48,741 nucleotides of DNA from JAAYYF01 sp040255585 (GCA_040255585.1 JBDZVI010000013.1:1-48741); one strand, 5' to 3'. Shown: positions 1-8,725, counted from the first letter of the stretch. Made by a program: numbers and translations. The notes: generated by a model not told the origin, from the letters alone.

Positions 1-1517
1 TACACGACTTCGCGGGGCAGGCCGGACCATGTTCCTGCGACCGCCGTCTCGACCGTATCGGCGACGCTCGTCGGCTCACCGGCGAAGGCCGCCCTGATGA
101 TCCCGGTGCGAGCGCCGACCAGCGAGGCATCGGTGGTAGACAGACGCGCCCGGTCGGCTAGCGAGGCGAGCAGATCGCGGGTGCCTTGCGCGACGTCGGG
201 AGCGACCTGCTGAAGGCTCGGCGCGACGGCGCTGTCGTAGGTCGTGGTGAAGCCGGCGAGAGCGGCATGGGCCTCGTCCTGCGCTCCGCGGCGCACGCCC
301 GCGAGCATGCGGCCCGCGCCGGCGTCGAGATCTGCGAACACGGCGGCCAAGTCGGGGAAGCCCGCACCGACTACCCGCTCGGCCTGCGAGCCTGCCAGCG
401 CCCGCGGGACGCCCGCCCTGACGAGGTCGAGGCTCACGCCGTCGATCCTGGCCTGGTGCTCTTCGGCGGCCAGTTCGGCCAGTCTCGCGGCGACGGCCTC
501 ATCGAGCGCAGCGGATGAGAGGACATCCGATGAGAGCGCGTCACCGGAGGGCTCGTCGGCGGCCGGCTGGTCCGCTTCCGGGGTCGTCTCGGTCGTGGCC
601 TCGTTGGTGGTCGGTTCATCCGAGGGGGCCGCCTGGGCCGTCGCACCGACTTCCGGCAGCACGTCCGCCAAGAGGGTGGCGGGCTCCGTTGTCGTCTCGC
701 CGACAGACTCGGTGACCGCGATGACGGTGGCGGAGGCTCCGGGGTCGGCAGCGGCGTTGCGCGCGGCGGCGGCCAGTCGCGTGAGCGAGGTGGTCGCGCG
801 TTCGGTCGCGGCGTCGAGCTCGGTGCGGTCGCCGGCGACCAGCGCTTGAGCCGCGCTCACCAGGTCGCGGTTGAGCGTCGCGTCGACGCGCGGCGAGTCC
901 TGGACGAGTAACGAGCTGCCGTAGGCCCTGGCGAGGCTGACGTAGGCGCCGTCGCGGTCCTCGTCGACGAGTTGCGTCGCGACCTCGAGTTCCGCAGCTA
1001 CGGCATCGGCGGCGCCGGCCTCGAAGGCGAGCCGCAACGTCGCGGCGGAGTCGGCGTTCGTTATCTCCGAGATGGCGTCCGCGCCGAAGTCGAGGGTCCG
1101 CGCGAGGTGATCGAGACGGTCGCGGGCGAGCGCCACGTCGCCGCTGCTGGCGCTCGAGAACGCCGAGTCGAGGACGAGGCGACTGAAACCGCCCGCCAAC
1201 ACGGTCGTCTGGACCGCCATGTCGGTGTGGCTCTGGTTCTCGACGGCCACGCGCGTGCGTTCGAAAGTGCGCTCCATGGCCTGCACGAGGTTCGAGCTGG
1301 TGGCGTCACGCGACAGGGTCAGCAGGGCGTTCAGGGCGCGTTCCAGTTCGTCGCGCGCTTGGAGGCCGTCGCCCGGCACCGAGGCGGTGGCGATCTGCAG
1401 GTTCTCGAGGGCGAGGTCGTACCGTTGGAGGAGGGAGTCCTCCTGCGCGAACGCGGCTCCCGACCAGAGCGCCACGGCCAACACCACGGTGGCGAGAGAG
1501 AGTTGACGGCGGATCAT
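1..1517 (-). CDS. Exported alpha-helical protein of unknown function, 3' end cut by the window edge
   Basis: The frame is open from an ATG at 1517 to the left edge, giving 505 residues with no stop, so the C-terminus is missing. It begins with a clear signal peptide (MIRRQL, then a hydrophobic stretch ending ALWSGAAFAQ/ED). The mature part is rich in Ala, Leu, Asp and Glu and looks like repeated long helices, interrupted around residues 255-320 by a Pro/Thr/Glu-rich linker. No catalytic motif is visible. The start codon overlaps the stop of the upstream Roadblock-like gene (ATGA), so the two are translationally coupled. The layout of an exported helical region could be the N-terminal part of an FTR1-type permease, but the decisive membrane part would lie outside the window. 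I do not assign a function. Confidence 0.8.
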   Translation of the reverse strand, partial: MIRRQLSLATVVLAVALWSGAAFAQEDSLLQRYDLALENLQIATASVPGDGLQARDELERALNALLTLSRDATSSNLVQAMERTFERTRVAVENQSHTDMAVQTTVLAGGFSRLVLDSAFSSASSGDVALARDRLDHLARTLDFGADAISEITNADSAATLRLAFEAGAADAVAAELEVATQLVDEDRDGAYVSLARAYGSSLLVQDSPRVDATLNRDLVSAAQALVAGDRTELDAATERATTSLTRLAAAARNAAADPGASATVIAVTESVGETTTEPATLLADVLPEVGATAQAAPSDEPTTNEATTETTPEADQPAADEPSGDALSSDVLSSAALDEAVAARLAELAAEEHQARIDGVSLDLVRAGVPRALAGSQAERVVGAGFPDLAAVFADLDAGAGRMLAGVRRGAQDEAHAALAGFTTTYDSAVAPSLQQVAPDVAQGTRDLLASLADRARLSTTDASLVGARTGIIRAAFAGEPTSVADTVETAVAGTWSGLPREVV

Positions 1518-2380
1518 GCAGCCTCCTCGAGAGCGGCGCGCGCGTTCAGGACGGCACCGATGTTGACGGCTCCTTGGGTGACGACGACGAGGCTGTCCTC
1601 ACCGAAAGGGAACAGGAAGAGCACACCGGCGGGGTGCTCGACCGACAGGGCGCGCAAGTCGCTCGAGCGCGCCAGAAGGTGACGAGAAGAAAGTACCAGA
1701 CCCGGGAGACGCTCCGCGTCCACGCCCTCCCCGCGTTGGAGGAGGATGGCGTTGCGCCTGAGCACGACGACTTGGCGCACCGCCTCGATGTCGCCGAACA
1801 GCTTGAACACCTTGTCGAGCGCCGGCTCGGCGAGCCGCTCCACCTTGCGCTTCGGTTCCGGCTCGCCCGAGCGGCTCTTCCGGCGGCGTTTCCGTTGCTC
1901 AACGGGCGCGCGGCCGGCCAGGCGGCCGTCCGCGGCGGCCGGCGTGAACGCTGTGCTAGGGATGGTGGCGAGGGGGCCCGACTTGGCGGCGACGGGCGCC
2001 GGCGAGGTCGGCCCCGGGTCGGTAGTCAGTTCGACGGCGGCCAGCCGCTCGGACGTCAACGACACGAAGGCGCGCTCCGCTTCCGCCTCTACGATGAGGG
2101 CCTCGGCTACCGGCGTCGACCGCTTGGGCGGCTGCGGCATGGAGACGGCCAACTCGTCGGCAAGGAGCTTCAGGTGGAACGTGAGCGCCCCGCGCGGGAA
2201 CGTGCCTGCCAAGCCCTTGCGCACGTCGCCGGCCAGCAGGTGCCGCATCGCGGAGACGGTCACGGTGTCACCGTCGTAGCCTGCCGAGGCGATGGCCTGG
2301 TCGAGGACGCCGGCGGCCACTCGCGGTGAGACGATGGCGGAGAGCGCCGCATGCGTCTTGATGTAGACATCGTTCGGCAT
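1514..2380 (-). CDS. Roadblock/LC7-like domain protein
   Basis: This 288-residue protein has three parts: an N-terminal helical segment (about 1-95), a disordered basic linker around 160-180 with runs of Lys and Arg, and a C-terminal segment (about 190-288) with the strand pattern of a Roadblock/LC7 fold (VVVLRRNAILLQ, GVLFLFPFGEDSLVVVT, GAVNIGAVLNARAAL). Roadblock proteins commonly act as scaffolds or partners of small GTPases, but no GTPase gene is seen beside it. The ATG at 2378-2380 follows a good ribosome site (GAAGGAGGGCA). Its stop overlaps the start of the next gene, so it probably works with that exported protein. The domain call rests on fold pattern alone. Confidence 0.7.
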   Translation of the reverse strand: MPNDVYIKTHAALSAIVSPRVAAGVLDQAIASAGYDGDTVTVSAMRHLLAGDVRKGLAGTFPRGALTFHLKLLADELAVSMPQPPKRSTPVAEALIVEAEAERAFVSLTSERLAAVELTTDPGPTSPAPVAAKSGPLATIPSTAFTPAAADGRLAGRAPVEQRKRRRKSRSGEPEPKRKVERLAEPALDKVFKLFGDIEAVRQVVVLRRNAILLQRGEGVDAERLPGLVLSSRHLLARSSDLRALSVEHPAGVLFLFPFGEDSLVVVTQGAVNIGAVLNARAALEEAA

Positions 2381-2567
2381 TGCCCTCCTTCACGCCGCTG
2401 CGGTGGCGGCCCGGCTCGAGATGCGAGACGCTCTTTCGCGCGCGCCTGCTTTCGCGCGCGGCCCAAAGGCAGCGATGACGTCCGCCCGTCATGGAGCATA
2501 GTGCCGCGATGGGCGCGTTCGTTGTGAGATATTCCGTTGGCCAACGCCTCGTAGGCGAACCTCCCGG
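2381..2567. other. Intergenic spacer between hrcA and the Roadblock-like gene
   Basis: This 187-bp spacer holds the AAGGAGG ribosome site of the downstream minus-strand gene (near 2385-2393) and GC-rich CTTTCGCGCGC-like repeats around 2431-2460. No credible small gene or terminator with a T-run was seen. Confidence 0.5.
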
Positions 2568-3593
2568 TCAGGCTCGGCCGGGGCGTTCCAAGGCGCGTGC
2601 CAGGCCTTGCGCGACCGAGAGCGCTTCCGGGTAGCGCATCCGCGCCGGCCCGACGATGGCGAGGTGACCGCTTGAGCGCCCGAGCGAGAAGGCTGCCCCG
2701 ACCCGGGCCACGCGCTCGTCGAGGTCGACGAAGAGTTCGCCGTGGGCGCCAGCGGAGGCCGTCTCGCGCTCCGCTCCGCCGCCCCCTTCCGCCCGCCGCG
2801 CCCGATCTTGGGCGCCGGCAGCCTGGGCGGGCGCCTTCGGGGGCGTGCCGGCCAGCGATTCCAGCGCGAGGCGCATGAAGCTGGGATCGGCGCCCTCCGG
2901 CTCGTCCAGCAGGCGGCCGAAGCCTTCGCGGAAGACGCGGGGCGGTTGCAGGTCGTGCCAGGCGCGCGCGAGGGCCAAGAGCGTGCGGCTCAGCTCGGCG
3001 TCCGCGCGTTTGGCCAGTTCCAGTAGCGCGGTCGGCACGTCGCCGACGGGTTGAGCAAGCTGCCGCAGGTTGCGTTCGGCATCGTCGATCACGTCGCCGT
3101 GCGGCGCAGGGTCGACGGTGACACCGAGCTGCCGCACCAGGCCGTTCTCCAGGACGACCACCGCCAGGAGCCGGTTGGCTGCAAGCTGCGACAGATGGAT
3201 CTCGAGGATGTGCAGGGTGTCGTCGGCCGGCAGGCTGATGGTGACGGCGTAGCCGGACAGCTCCACCGCCAGACGCGAGGCGAGCGCGAACAGGTCGTCA
3301 CCCTCCGCGCCCTTGAGGCGCTCGTCGAGCCTGTTCTGCTGCGCGGCGGCCAGGGGGCGGGGCGGGAGCAAGCTGGCGGCGTACGTGCGAAACCCCAAAG
3401 CCGTCGGTATGCGGCCGGCCGACGTGTGGGGCTGCTGAAGCAGCCCGGCGCTCTCGAGCGAGCCGAAGTCGTAGCGGACGGTGGCGGGGCTGACTTCGAG
3501 GCGCGCGGCTATGTGGCCGGATGCGACCGGGTGGGCGGTGGCGATGTACGACTCGGCCACCAACTCGAGGACCCGCGTCCTACGCTCCTTCAT
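2568..3593 (-). CDS. hrcA: Heat-inducible transcription repressor HrcA
   Basis: A 341-residue HrcA. The N-terminal winged helix is recognisable (ERRTRVLELVAESYI, then VSPATVRYDFGSLESAGLL and the HTSAGRIPT turn that is a family hallmark). The C-terminal part has the GAF-like dimer domain, ending in GHLAIVGPARMRYPEAL, with an Ala/Gly-rich low-complexity insert around 260-285. HrcA represses chaperone genes by binding the CIRCE element. No chaperone gene lies in the window. The ATG at 3593 is preferred over one at 3611 because TAGCAT (3602-3607) sits 8 bases before it, a leaderless arrangement. No CIRCE element is visible upstream. A different long palindrome (3613-3648) is there instead. Confidence 0.93.
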   Translation of the reverse strand: MKERRTRVLELVAESYIATAHPVASGHIAARLEVSPATVRYDFGSLESAGLLQQPHTSAGRIPTALGFRTYAASLLPPRPLAAAQQNRLDERLKGAEGDDLFALASRLAVELSGYAVTISLPADDTLHILEIHLSQLAANRLLAVVVLENGLVRQLGVTVDPAPHGDVIDDAERNLRQLAQPVGDVPTALLELAKRADAELSRTLLALARAWHDLQPPRVFREGFGRLLDEPEGADPSFMRLALESLAGTPPKAPAQAAGAQDRARRAEGGGGAERETASAGAHGELFVDLDERVARVGAAFSLGRSSGHLAIVGPARMRYPEALSVAQGLARALERPGRA

Positions 3594-3601
3594 GCTTGAC
3601 G

Positions 3602-3607
3602 ATGCTA
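3602..3607 (-). promoter_or_regulatory. -10 box of hrcA, leaderless type
   Basis: On the minus strand TAGCAT fits TAnnnT and is followed by 8 bases and the ATG at 3593, leaving no room for a ribosome site. It supports that start codon over the upstream ATG. Confidence 0.45.
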
Positions 3608-3612
3608 CCACC

Positions 3613-3648
3613 GCGCGCGAACGGCTTGGTGTGCCAAGCTTCGCGCGC
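3613..3648. repeat. 15-bp palindrome upstream of hrcA
   Basis: The left arm is GCGCGCGAA, CG bulge, GCTTGG; the loop is TGTG; the right arm is CCAAGC TTCGCGCGC. All 15 pairs match, with only the two-base bulge at 3622-3623 unpaired. It lies 20-55 bases before the hrcA start and just after the EVE gene stop. There is no T-run on either side, so an operator or an RNA hairpin is more likely than a simple terminator. It does not resemble CIRCE (TTAGCACTC-N9-GAGTGCTAA). Confidence 0.6.
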
Positions 3649-3728
3649 TTACCGCCGTTACGACCACCCTTGCCGTTCGTCGCCGCTCGCCGCGCTCGCG
3701 CGCCGCCGGACGGTGCTCGTAACGGCCG

Positions 3729-4190
3729 TCAGGCCGCGGCCAGCTCCTGGATGCGCGCGGCGTGCTCCGCCTCGACGGGCATGACGCTGAGCCGGTTGCC
3801 TCGGGCGAGGAGTTGCATGCCCGCCAGGTCGGGATCGGCGCGCAGTTCTTCCAGCGTCACCGGGCGCGGCAGGGACCTGACGGGCTCGAGGTCGACGAGG
3901 AACCACCGCGGGGCGGCCTCGGTCGCCTTCGGGTCGTAGTACTCGTTGTCAGGGTCGAACTGCGTGGCGTCCGGGTACGGCTGAGAGGCGACCTTGGCGA
4001 TCCCGACGACGGCCGGTACGGCCGTGCTCGAGTGGTAGTAGAGAACGAGGTCGCCGACGCGCATGTCGTCGCGCATGTAGTTGCGGGCCTGGTAGTTCCG
4101 AACGCCTTCCCAGGCCGTGCGACCGTCGGCGACGAGTTGGTCGAACGAGTAGCAGTCAGGTTCCGACTTGACCAGCCAGCAGCGTGCCAT
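3729..4190 (-). CDS. EVE domain-containing protein (THYN1-like)
   Basis: This 153-residue protein is essentially one EVE domain: WLVKSEPDCYSFDQL at the start, TAWEGVRNYQARNYMR, then MRVGDLVLYYHSS and VVGIAKVASQPYPD. EVE domains belong to the PUA-like group and are thought to bind modified bases in DNA or RNA, so a role in nucleic-acid modification sensing is inferred. The ATG at 4188-4190 is 6 bases after TAAAGT (4197-4202, minus strand), so the mRNA may be leaderless. It lies between guaA and hrcA on the same strand, about 100 bp from guaA. Confidence 0.9.
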   Translation of the reverse strand: MARCWLVKSEPDCYSFDQLVADGRTAWEGVRNYQARNYMRDDMRVGDLVLYYHSSTAVPAVVGIAKVASQPYPDATQFDPDNEYYDPKATEAAPRWFLVDLEPVRSLPRPVTLEELRADPDLAGMQLLARGNRLSVMPVEAEHAARIQELAAA

Positions 4191-4291
4191 GCCCCGACTT
4201 TACCCTCCGCCCCCGGACGAGTGAAGACCGGGTCGACACGCGCTCGCCGGACCTGGGAGACGCGCGGCGGCTCACGTCAGCGCCGGCGCGC

Positions 4292-5836
4292 TCACTCCCA
4301 CTCGATGGTGGCCGGCGGTTTGCTCGTGATGTCGTAGACGACCCGGTTGACCTCCGGCACGCCGTTGACGATCCGATTGGCGACTGTCGCCAGGAACTCG
4401 CTCGGCAGCCTCGTCCAGTCCGCCGTCATGCCGTCGACGCTCGATACGGCGCGCAGGGCGACGGTGTTGGCGTAGGTGCGCGAATCGCCCATGACGCCAA
4501 CGGAGCGGAGCGGCGTCAGGACGGCGAAGGCCTGCCAGGTGTCGTGGTAGAGGTCGAACTCGCGCAGCGCGGAGATGAAGATGTCGTCGACGCGTCGCAG
4601 TACCTCGAGCTTCTCGCGCGTCACGTCCCCGAGGATGCGAACGGCAAGGCCGGGGCCGGGGAAAGGGTGGCGATCGCGCAGGTGGGATGGCAGGCCGAGC
4701 CTCTCCGCCACCTCGCGCACCTCGTCTTTGAAGAGCGCCCTGAACGGCTCGATCAGCTCGAAGCCGAGGTCCTTCGGTAGCCCCCCGACGTTGTGGTGCG
4801 ACTTGATGTTGGCGGCGCCGGGGACGCCGGCCGACTCGATGACGTCGGGGTAGAGGGTGCCCTGGGCGAGGTAGCGGATGGGTCCCGCGCCCTGCTGCCG
4901 CCGAGCCTCTCGCGAGAAGACCTCGACGAACTCGCGGCCGATGATCTTGCGTTTCTCTTCAGGGTCGACGACGCCGGCCAGCGCGTTCAGGAACCGCTCC
5001 GCGGCGTTCACGACCGTGAGGTCGACGCCGAGCGACCGCAGCGCCCGCTCGACTTCCTCCGCCTCTCCCAGCCGCAGGAGCCCGTGATCGACGAACACCG
5101 CGACGAGCCTGTCACCGATGGCCCGGTGCAGGAGGAGGCCGAGGGTGGTCGAGTCGACGCCGCCCGAGATGCCGAGCAGGACGCGTTCATCGGCCCCTAC
5201 CCGGCGGCGGACGCTCTCGACGCTCCCCTCGACGATCGCGTCGGGAGTCCAGCCGCGCGCGGCGCCGGTCAGCTCTACGAAGCGTTCGAGGACCGCCATG
5301 CCCTTCGCCGTGTGGCGCACCTCCGGATGGAACTGGAGGCCGTAGAGCCGCCGGGCCGGATCCTCCATCGCCGCTGTAGCGCCGCCCTCAGAGGTGGCCG
5401 TGACGGAGAAGCCGGGCGGCACGCGCGTCACCGAGTCGCCGTGGCTCATCCACGCGACGAAGTCGCCCTCGACGCCAGTGAAGAGGTCGCCGGCGTACTG
5501 CTCAAGAGGCGCCTTGCCGTACTCGCGTGCTCCGCCTCCACCCACGCTGCCGCCCAACTCCTTCGCGAGGAGCTGCATGCCGTAGCACACGCCGAGTACG
5601 GGCACCCCGAGGTCCAGGAGCCCCTCCGCCAGACCAGGGGCGCCGGCGTCGTTCACGCTGTTCGGCCCGCCCGACAGGATCACGCCCGCGGGCGCGTGGG
5701 CGGCGATCTGCTCGGCGGTGGCCGCAGCCGGAACGAGCACCGATAGCACCTGCAACTCACGGAGGCGCCGCGTTATGAGGTGGCTGAACTGCGAGCCGTA
5801 ATCGACTACGACGATGCTGGCGTTCGGATCAGGCAT
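4292..5836 (-). CDS. guaA: GMP synthase (glutamine-hydrolysing)
   Basis: A 514-residue GMP synthase converting XMP to GMP with ATP and glutamine, the last step of guanine nucleotide synthesis. The class I glutamine amidotransferase domain (1-190) has ILSGGPNSV, the nucleophile in GVCYGMQ (Cys84) and the His170/Glu172 pair in LQFHPEV. The ATP pyrophosphatase P-loop is SGGVDS (224-229), followed by the synthetase and C-terminal dimer domain ending VVYDITSKPPATIEWE. Length and motifs are normal, and the enzyme looks active. It lies 93 bp after the pseudokinase gene on the same strand. No purine riboswitch was recognised ahead of it. Confidence 0.97.
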   Translation of the reverse strand: MPDPNASIVVVDYGSQFSHLITRRLRELQVLSVLVPAAATAEQIAAHAPAGVILSGGPNSVNDAGAPGLAEGLLDLGVPVLGVCYGMQLLAKELGGSVGGGGAREYGKAPLEQYAGDLFTGVEGDFVAWMSHGDSVTRVPPGFSVTATSEGGATAAMEDPARRLYGLQFHPEVRHTAKGMAVLERFVELTGAARGWTPDAIVEGSVESVRRRVGADERVLLGISGGVDSTTLGLLLHRAIGDRLVAVFVDHGLLRLGEAEEVERALRSLGVDLTVVNAAERFLNALAGVVDPEEKRKIIGREFVEVFSREARRQQGAGPIRYLAQGTLYPDVIESAGVPGAANIKSHHNVGGLPKDLGFELIEPFRALFKDEVREVAERLGLPSHLRDRHPFPGPGLAVRILGDVTREKLEVLRRVDDIFISALREFDLYHDTWQAFAVLTPLRSVGVMGDSRTYANTVALRAVSSVDGMTADWTRLPSEFLATVANRIVNGVPEVNRVVYDITSKPPATIEWE

Positions 5837-5929
5837 GCGTGGCGCTCCGTGCTGTGGCGAGGTCGGGCAGGTCCAGAGTGCGTGAAGGGCGGGCGGGTGG
5901 TGCAGGTGGGCGGAGAGCGTGCGCCGCCA

Positions 5930-7567
5930 TCATGGCGAGGGCGGGGTGGGCTCCGGGAAGGAGAGCGTGATCACGACGTCGTCCGGGACGCGCAGCGTCA
6001 CGCGCTCGCTGGAGCGCCCCTGGAACTGGGCGTGCACGACCCAAGTGCCGTTGGCGTCGAACGCGACGCGCCGCGGCACCGAGCCGATGATCGTGCCAGG
6101 ACTGTAGCCGGACCCGTCGGGGCTCACGTCGACCACGAGGCTGACCGGCGGCAGGTTGGTGGGGTCGACGCGCACGTCGACCAGGTGCCTGACCGCTCCG
6201 GGACCCACCTGTCCGAGGTTGCTCGCGCGTTGGGCGCGGAGCGCCAGGAACGTCCCGAGAGCGACCACCAACAGTAGGAGCACGAGCAGCGCGGGTCCGC
6301 GCCACGAGCGCCTATGGATGACGGGAGAGAACGTGTCGGTCACCCTGATGGGCGCCGGACGGGGTGCGTCGTCTAGCGAGCCGGGTCGGTAGGTGGCGCC
6401 CGGCGGCAGGTGCTTCACGAACGCGGCCTCGCCCCCGCCGGTTGACCGGCGCGGCTCGACCAGCTTCGGGCTGCCGGGGCTGGCGGAGCGCGTGCCAGGG
6501 TCGCTGAGGACCGTGATGGGATCCGGCTCCAGCGGGGTCGGCAGACTGCCGGGTCCAGCCTGCTCGGTCCGCCCTGGCTGGTCGGACGCCGTGCGCGGAC
6601 CGGTCGGAGGAGTGTGGGCAGGGGGAGCGCGACGTGGGGTACCCGGAACCGGGGTCTGCGCGAGGCTGGCGCGCACGTCGGGGTCGAACCCGCTATCGGG
6701 CGTGACGGCCTCGGAGCCGAAGTCTAGGTCCAACAAGCTGTCGTCCTGACGAGGGGTATCCCGCCGGGCTTCATCCGGCCGGCCGGCGTTGGGGCCGGCC
6801 GTCTCCGGCGCCGACCGAGGGGTCGGCGGCGTACCAGACGAAGGGAGCTCGAGCTCATCGAAATCGCGGGCGGCCGACGCGGAGCCGACGCCCCCTGTCG
6901 TGGTTGGCAGCACGATATCGGCGAAGCCGGCGGATGGGACCGTGACGGCACCGCCGGCCAGGCGTCTTAGCGTCGCCTGCAGGCTGCCGGCGTCGGTGTT
7001 GCTCGAGCCGGCCGCCGCCGCGCGCAGTACCGCCATGACCTCGGCGCTAAGGGTCCGCTCGCCTAGCTGGGCGAGCGCCTTGGCGGCGCTGCGGACATCC
7101 GCCTGGAGCGCGGCTGCCAAGCCCGCGGGCATGGGCCCGCCCTTCTGCGGGGCCACCTGACCCGGTCGCCACGGCACGCCGTAGCCTTCGAGGTAGAGGG
7201 CCCCACCCGACCAGAGGAAGCGGCCCGGTCCGAGGTCGCCGTGGACGATGCCGCGCTTGGCGGCGTCACGCAGGATCGTGGCGGCTCTCAGGGCGAACTT
7301 GTCGTCTACCACGCTCTCCCCTGGAGCTACGAGCGTAGCGTCGTTCGGGTAGGCCACCACTAGGCAGCCGCGCCCCTCGCCGGTGGAAGCCGCGAGGATC
7401 GCCGGGATGCCTTCGAGATCGGACTGACCCGGAGCCAGCGTTGGCGAACCGGCGAAGTCGTAGACGAGAACGGGCAGCCCGGTAACCACGTCGACGCCGA
7501 GGCTGGTGACGACGTCACCATCGCGCCTCAGTTCCTGGTTGCGCTGGAAGCGTCCCGTTTGGTCCAC
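5930..7567 (-). CDS. Pseudokinase-like protein with Pro-rich linker, one membrane segment and C-terminal beta domain
   Basis: About 545 residues from the GTG at 7567. Residues 1-170 look like a reduced Ser/Thr kinase fold: the catalytic loop reads HGDLGPGRF (about 109-117) instead of HRDxxxxN, the metal-binding DFG is replaced by EGYG (about 127-130), and no VAxK lysine or Gly-rich loop is evident. A long Pro/Ser/Thr/Asp-rich linker (about 230-410) follows, then one membrane helix (ALLVLLLLVVALGTFLALRA, about 425-444) and an extracytoplasmic beta-rich tail with no close match. Catalysis is unlikely; a sensing or scaffold role is inferred. TATACT (7577-7582) lies 9 bases before the GTG. An ATG at 7603 is the alternative start. 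Confidence 0.75.
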   Translation of the reverse strand: MDQTGRFQRNQELRRDGDVVTSLGVDVVTGLPVLVYDFAGSPTLAPGQSDLEGIPAILAASTGEGRGCLVVAYPNDATLVAPGESVVDDKFALRAATILRDAAKRGIVHGDLGPGRFLWSGGALYLEGYGVPWRPGQVAPQKGGPMPAGLAAALQADVRSAAKALAQLGERTLSAEVMAVLRAAAAGSSNTDAGSLQATLRRLAGGAVTVPSAGFADIVLPTTTGGVGSASAARDFDELELPSSGTPPTPRSAPETAGPNAGRPDEARRDTPRQDDSLLDLDFGSEAVTPDSGFDPDVRASLAQTPVPGTPRRAPPAHTPPTGPRTASDQPGRTEQAGPGSLPTPLEPDPITVLSDPGTRSASPGSPKLVEPRRSTGGGEAAFVKHLPPGATYRPGSLDDAPRPAPIRVTDTFSPVIHRRSWRGPALLVLLLLVVALGTFLALRAQRASNLGQVGPGAVRHLVDVRVDPTNLPPVSLVVDVSPDGSGYSPGTIIGSVPRRVAFDANGTWVVHAQFQGRSSERVTLRVPDDVVITLSFPEPTPPSP

Positions 7568-7576
7568 GCGCCTGTG

Positions 7577-7582
7577 AGTATA
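7577..7582 (-). promoter_or_regulatory. -10 box of the pseudokinase gene
   Basis: TATACT on the minus strand, 9 bases before the GTG at 7567. It would lie inside the gene if the ATG at 7603 were used, which argues for the shorter protein. Confidence 0.45.
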
Positions 7583-7669
7583 GCCGTGCTCACCATGGGT
7601 CACAAGGCGACTTGGGTAAACCGCCTGGACGCAAGAGGACCTCCCGCGCTGGTACGCTCTTGTTCAGCT

Positions 7670-8725
7670 ATGGACGTAACCCGCGAACGCGTACTCGAAG
7701 CCCTCAGGGGCGTTAACGACCCGGAACTCCACCAGGACCTGGTGACGCTAGGCATGGTCGACTCCGTCGAGGTCGACGGCGTGGCCGTCAAACTCCAGAT
7801 CACCCTCACCACGCCGGCCTGCCCGCTCAAGGCGAAGATCGAGCAGGACGTGCGGGCGGCCATCGCCGGCCATACGGGCACGACCTCCGTAGAGATCACC
7901 TTCGGTTCGCAGGTCAGGGGTCCTGCCCAGATGCCCCTGCCGGGGGTGCGCAACGTCATCGCGGTCGGCTCGGGCAAGGGCGGGGTAGGGAAGTCGACCG
8001 TCGCCGCCAACCTGGCTGCCGCGCTTCACCTCGAGGGCGCGCAGGTCGGCCTGCTGGACGCCGACATCTACGGCCCCAGCCAGAGCAAGATGTACGGCGT
8101 CGAGGGCAAGCGCCTCATGGCGGACGACGAGAAGCACATCCTGCCCCTGCGCAACCACGGCGTGAAGGTCATCTCGATCGCCAACCTGGTCGAGGACGGC
8201 CAGGCGCTCACCTGGCGCGGCCCCATCCTCCATGGCACCCTCACGCAGCTCCTCAAGCAGACCGTGTGGGGCGAGCTCGACTACCTCGTCGTCGACCTGC
8301 CCCCGGGCACCGGGGACGTGCAACTCTCCCTCTCGCAGCTCGTGCCCGTGACGGGCATGGTGCTCGTCACCACGCCGCAGGCCGTCGCGCTCGTCGACGT
8401 CAAGCGCGCCTACACCATGGCCCGCAAGACGCACATCCCCGTGCTCGGGGTCGTCGAGAACATGAGCTACTACGCCCTGCCGGACGGCACGCGCGACTAC
8501 ATCTTCGGCGAGGGCGGCGCCACCGCCTGGGCGGAGAGCGAGCGGCTGCCGATACTCGGACGCGTGCCCATCACGCGCAAGCTGCGCGAGAGCGGCGACA
8601 GCGGCGTGCCGATCGTCGTCTCCGACCCCGAGAACCCCAGCTCCGTCGAGCTCAGGCGCGCGGCCCGGCTCACGGCCGGGCAGATCAGCATCCAGTCGCA
8701 GAACGCGCTGCCCATGGTGGGATAG
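7670..8725 (+). CDS. mrp: Mrp/ApbC family P-loop ATPase, iron-sulfur carrier type
   Basis: 351 residues. The N-terminal MIP18/DUF59 domain (1-80; NDPELHQDLVTLGMV, TTPACPLK) is followed by the ATPase with the deviant Walker A GSGKGGVGKST (about 102-112), DADIYGPSQ and LVVDLPPGTGD. Mrp proteins bind and hand on Fe-S clusters. Unusually, the segment after VVENMSYY reads ALPDGTRDYIFG: the CxxC pair that holds the cluster in ApbC-type members is absent. The ATG at 7670 starts exactly at the DUF59 domain, with TACGCT 11 bases upstream. The gene is divergent from the pseudokinase gene and ends 13 bp before the valS promoter. Confidence 0.92.
   Translation: MDVTRERVLEALRGVNDPELHQDLVTLGMVDSVEVDGVAVKLQITLTTPACPLKAKIEQDVRAAIAGHTGTTSVEITFGSQVRGPAQMPLPGVRNVIAVGSGKGGVGKSTVAANLAAALHLEGAQVGLLDADIYGPSQSKMYGVEGKRLMADDEKHILPLRNHGVKVISIANLVEDGQALTWRGPILHGTLTQLLKQTVWGELDYLVVDLPPGTGDVQLSLSQLVPVTGMVLVTTPQAVALVDVKRAYTMARKTHIPVLGVVENMSYYALPDGTRDYIFGEGGATAWAESERLPILGRVPITRKLRESGDSGVPIVVSDPENPSSVELRRAARLTAGQISIQSQNALPMVG

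Noticed and set aside
244..849. Long plus-strand frames over the first gene
   Set aside because: Antisense shadows; the minus strand has a signal peptide and continues open to the edge.
5837..5929. Purine riboswitch ahead of guaA
   Set aside because: No conserved purine-aptamer core seen in the 93-bp spacer.
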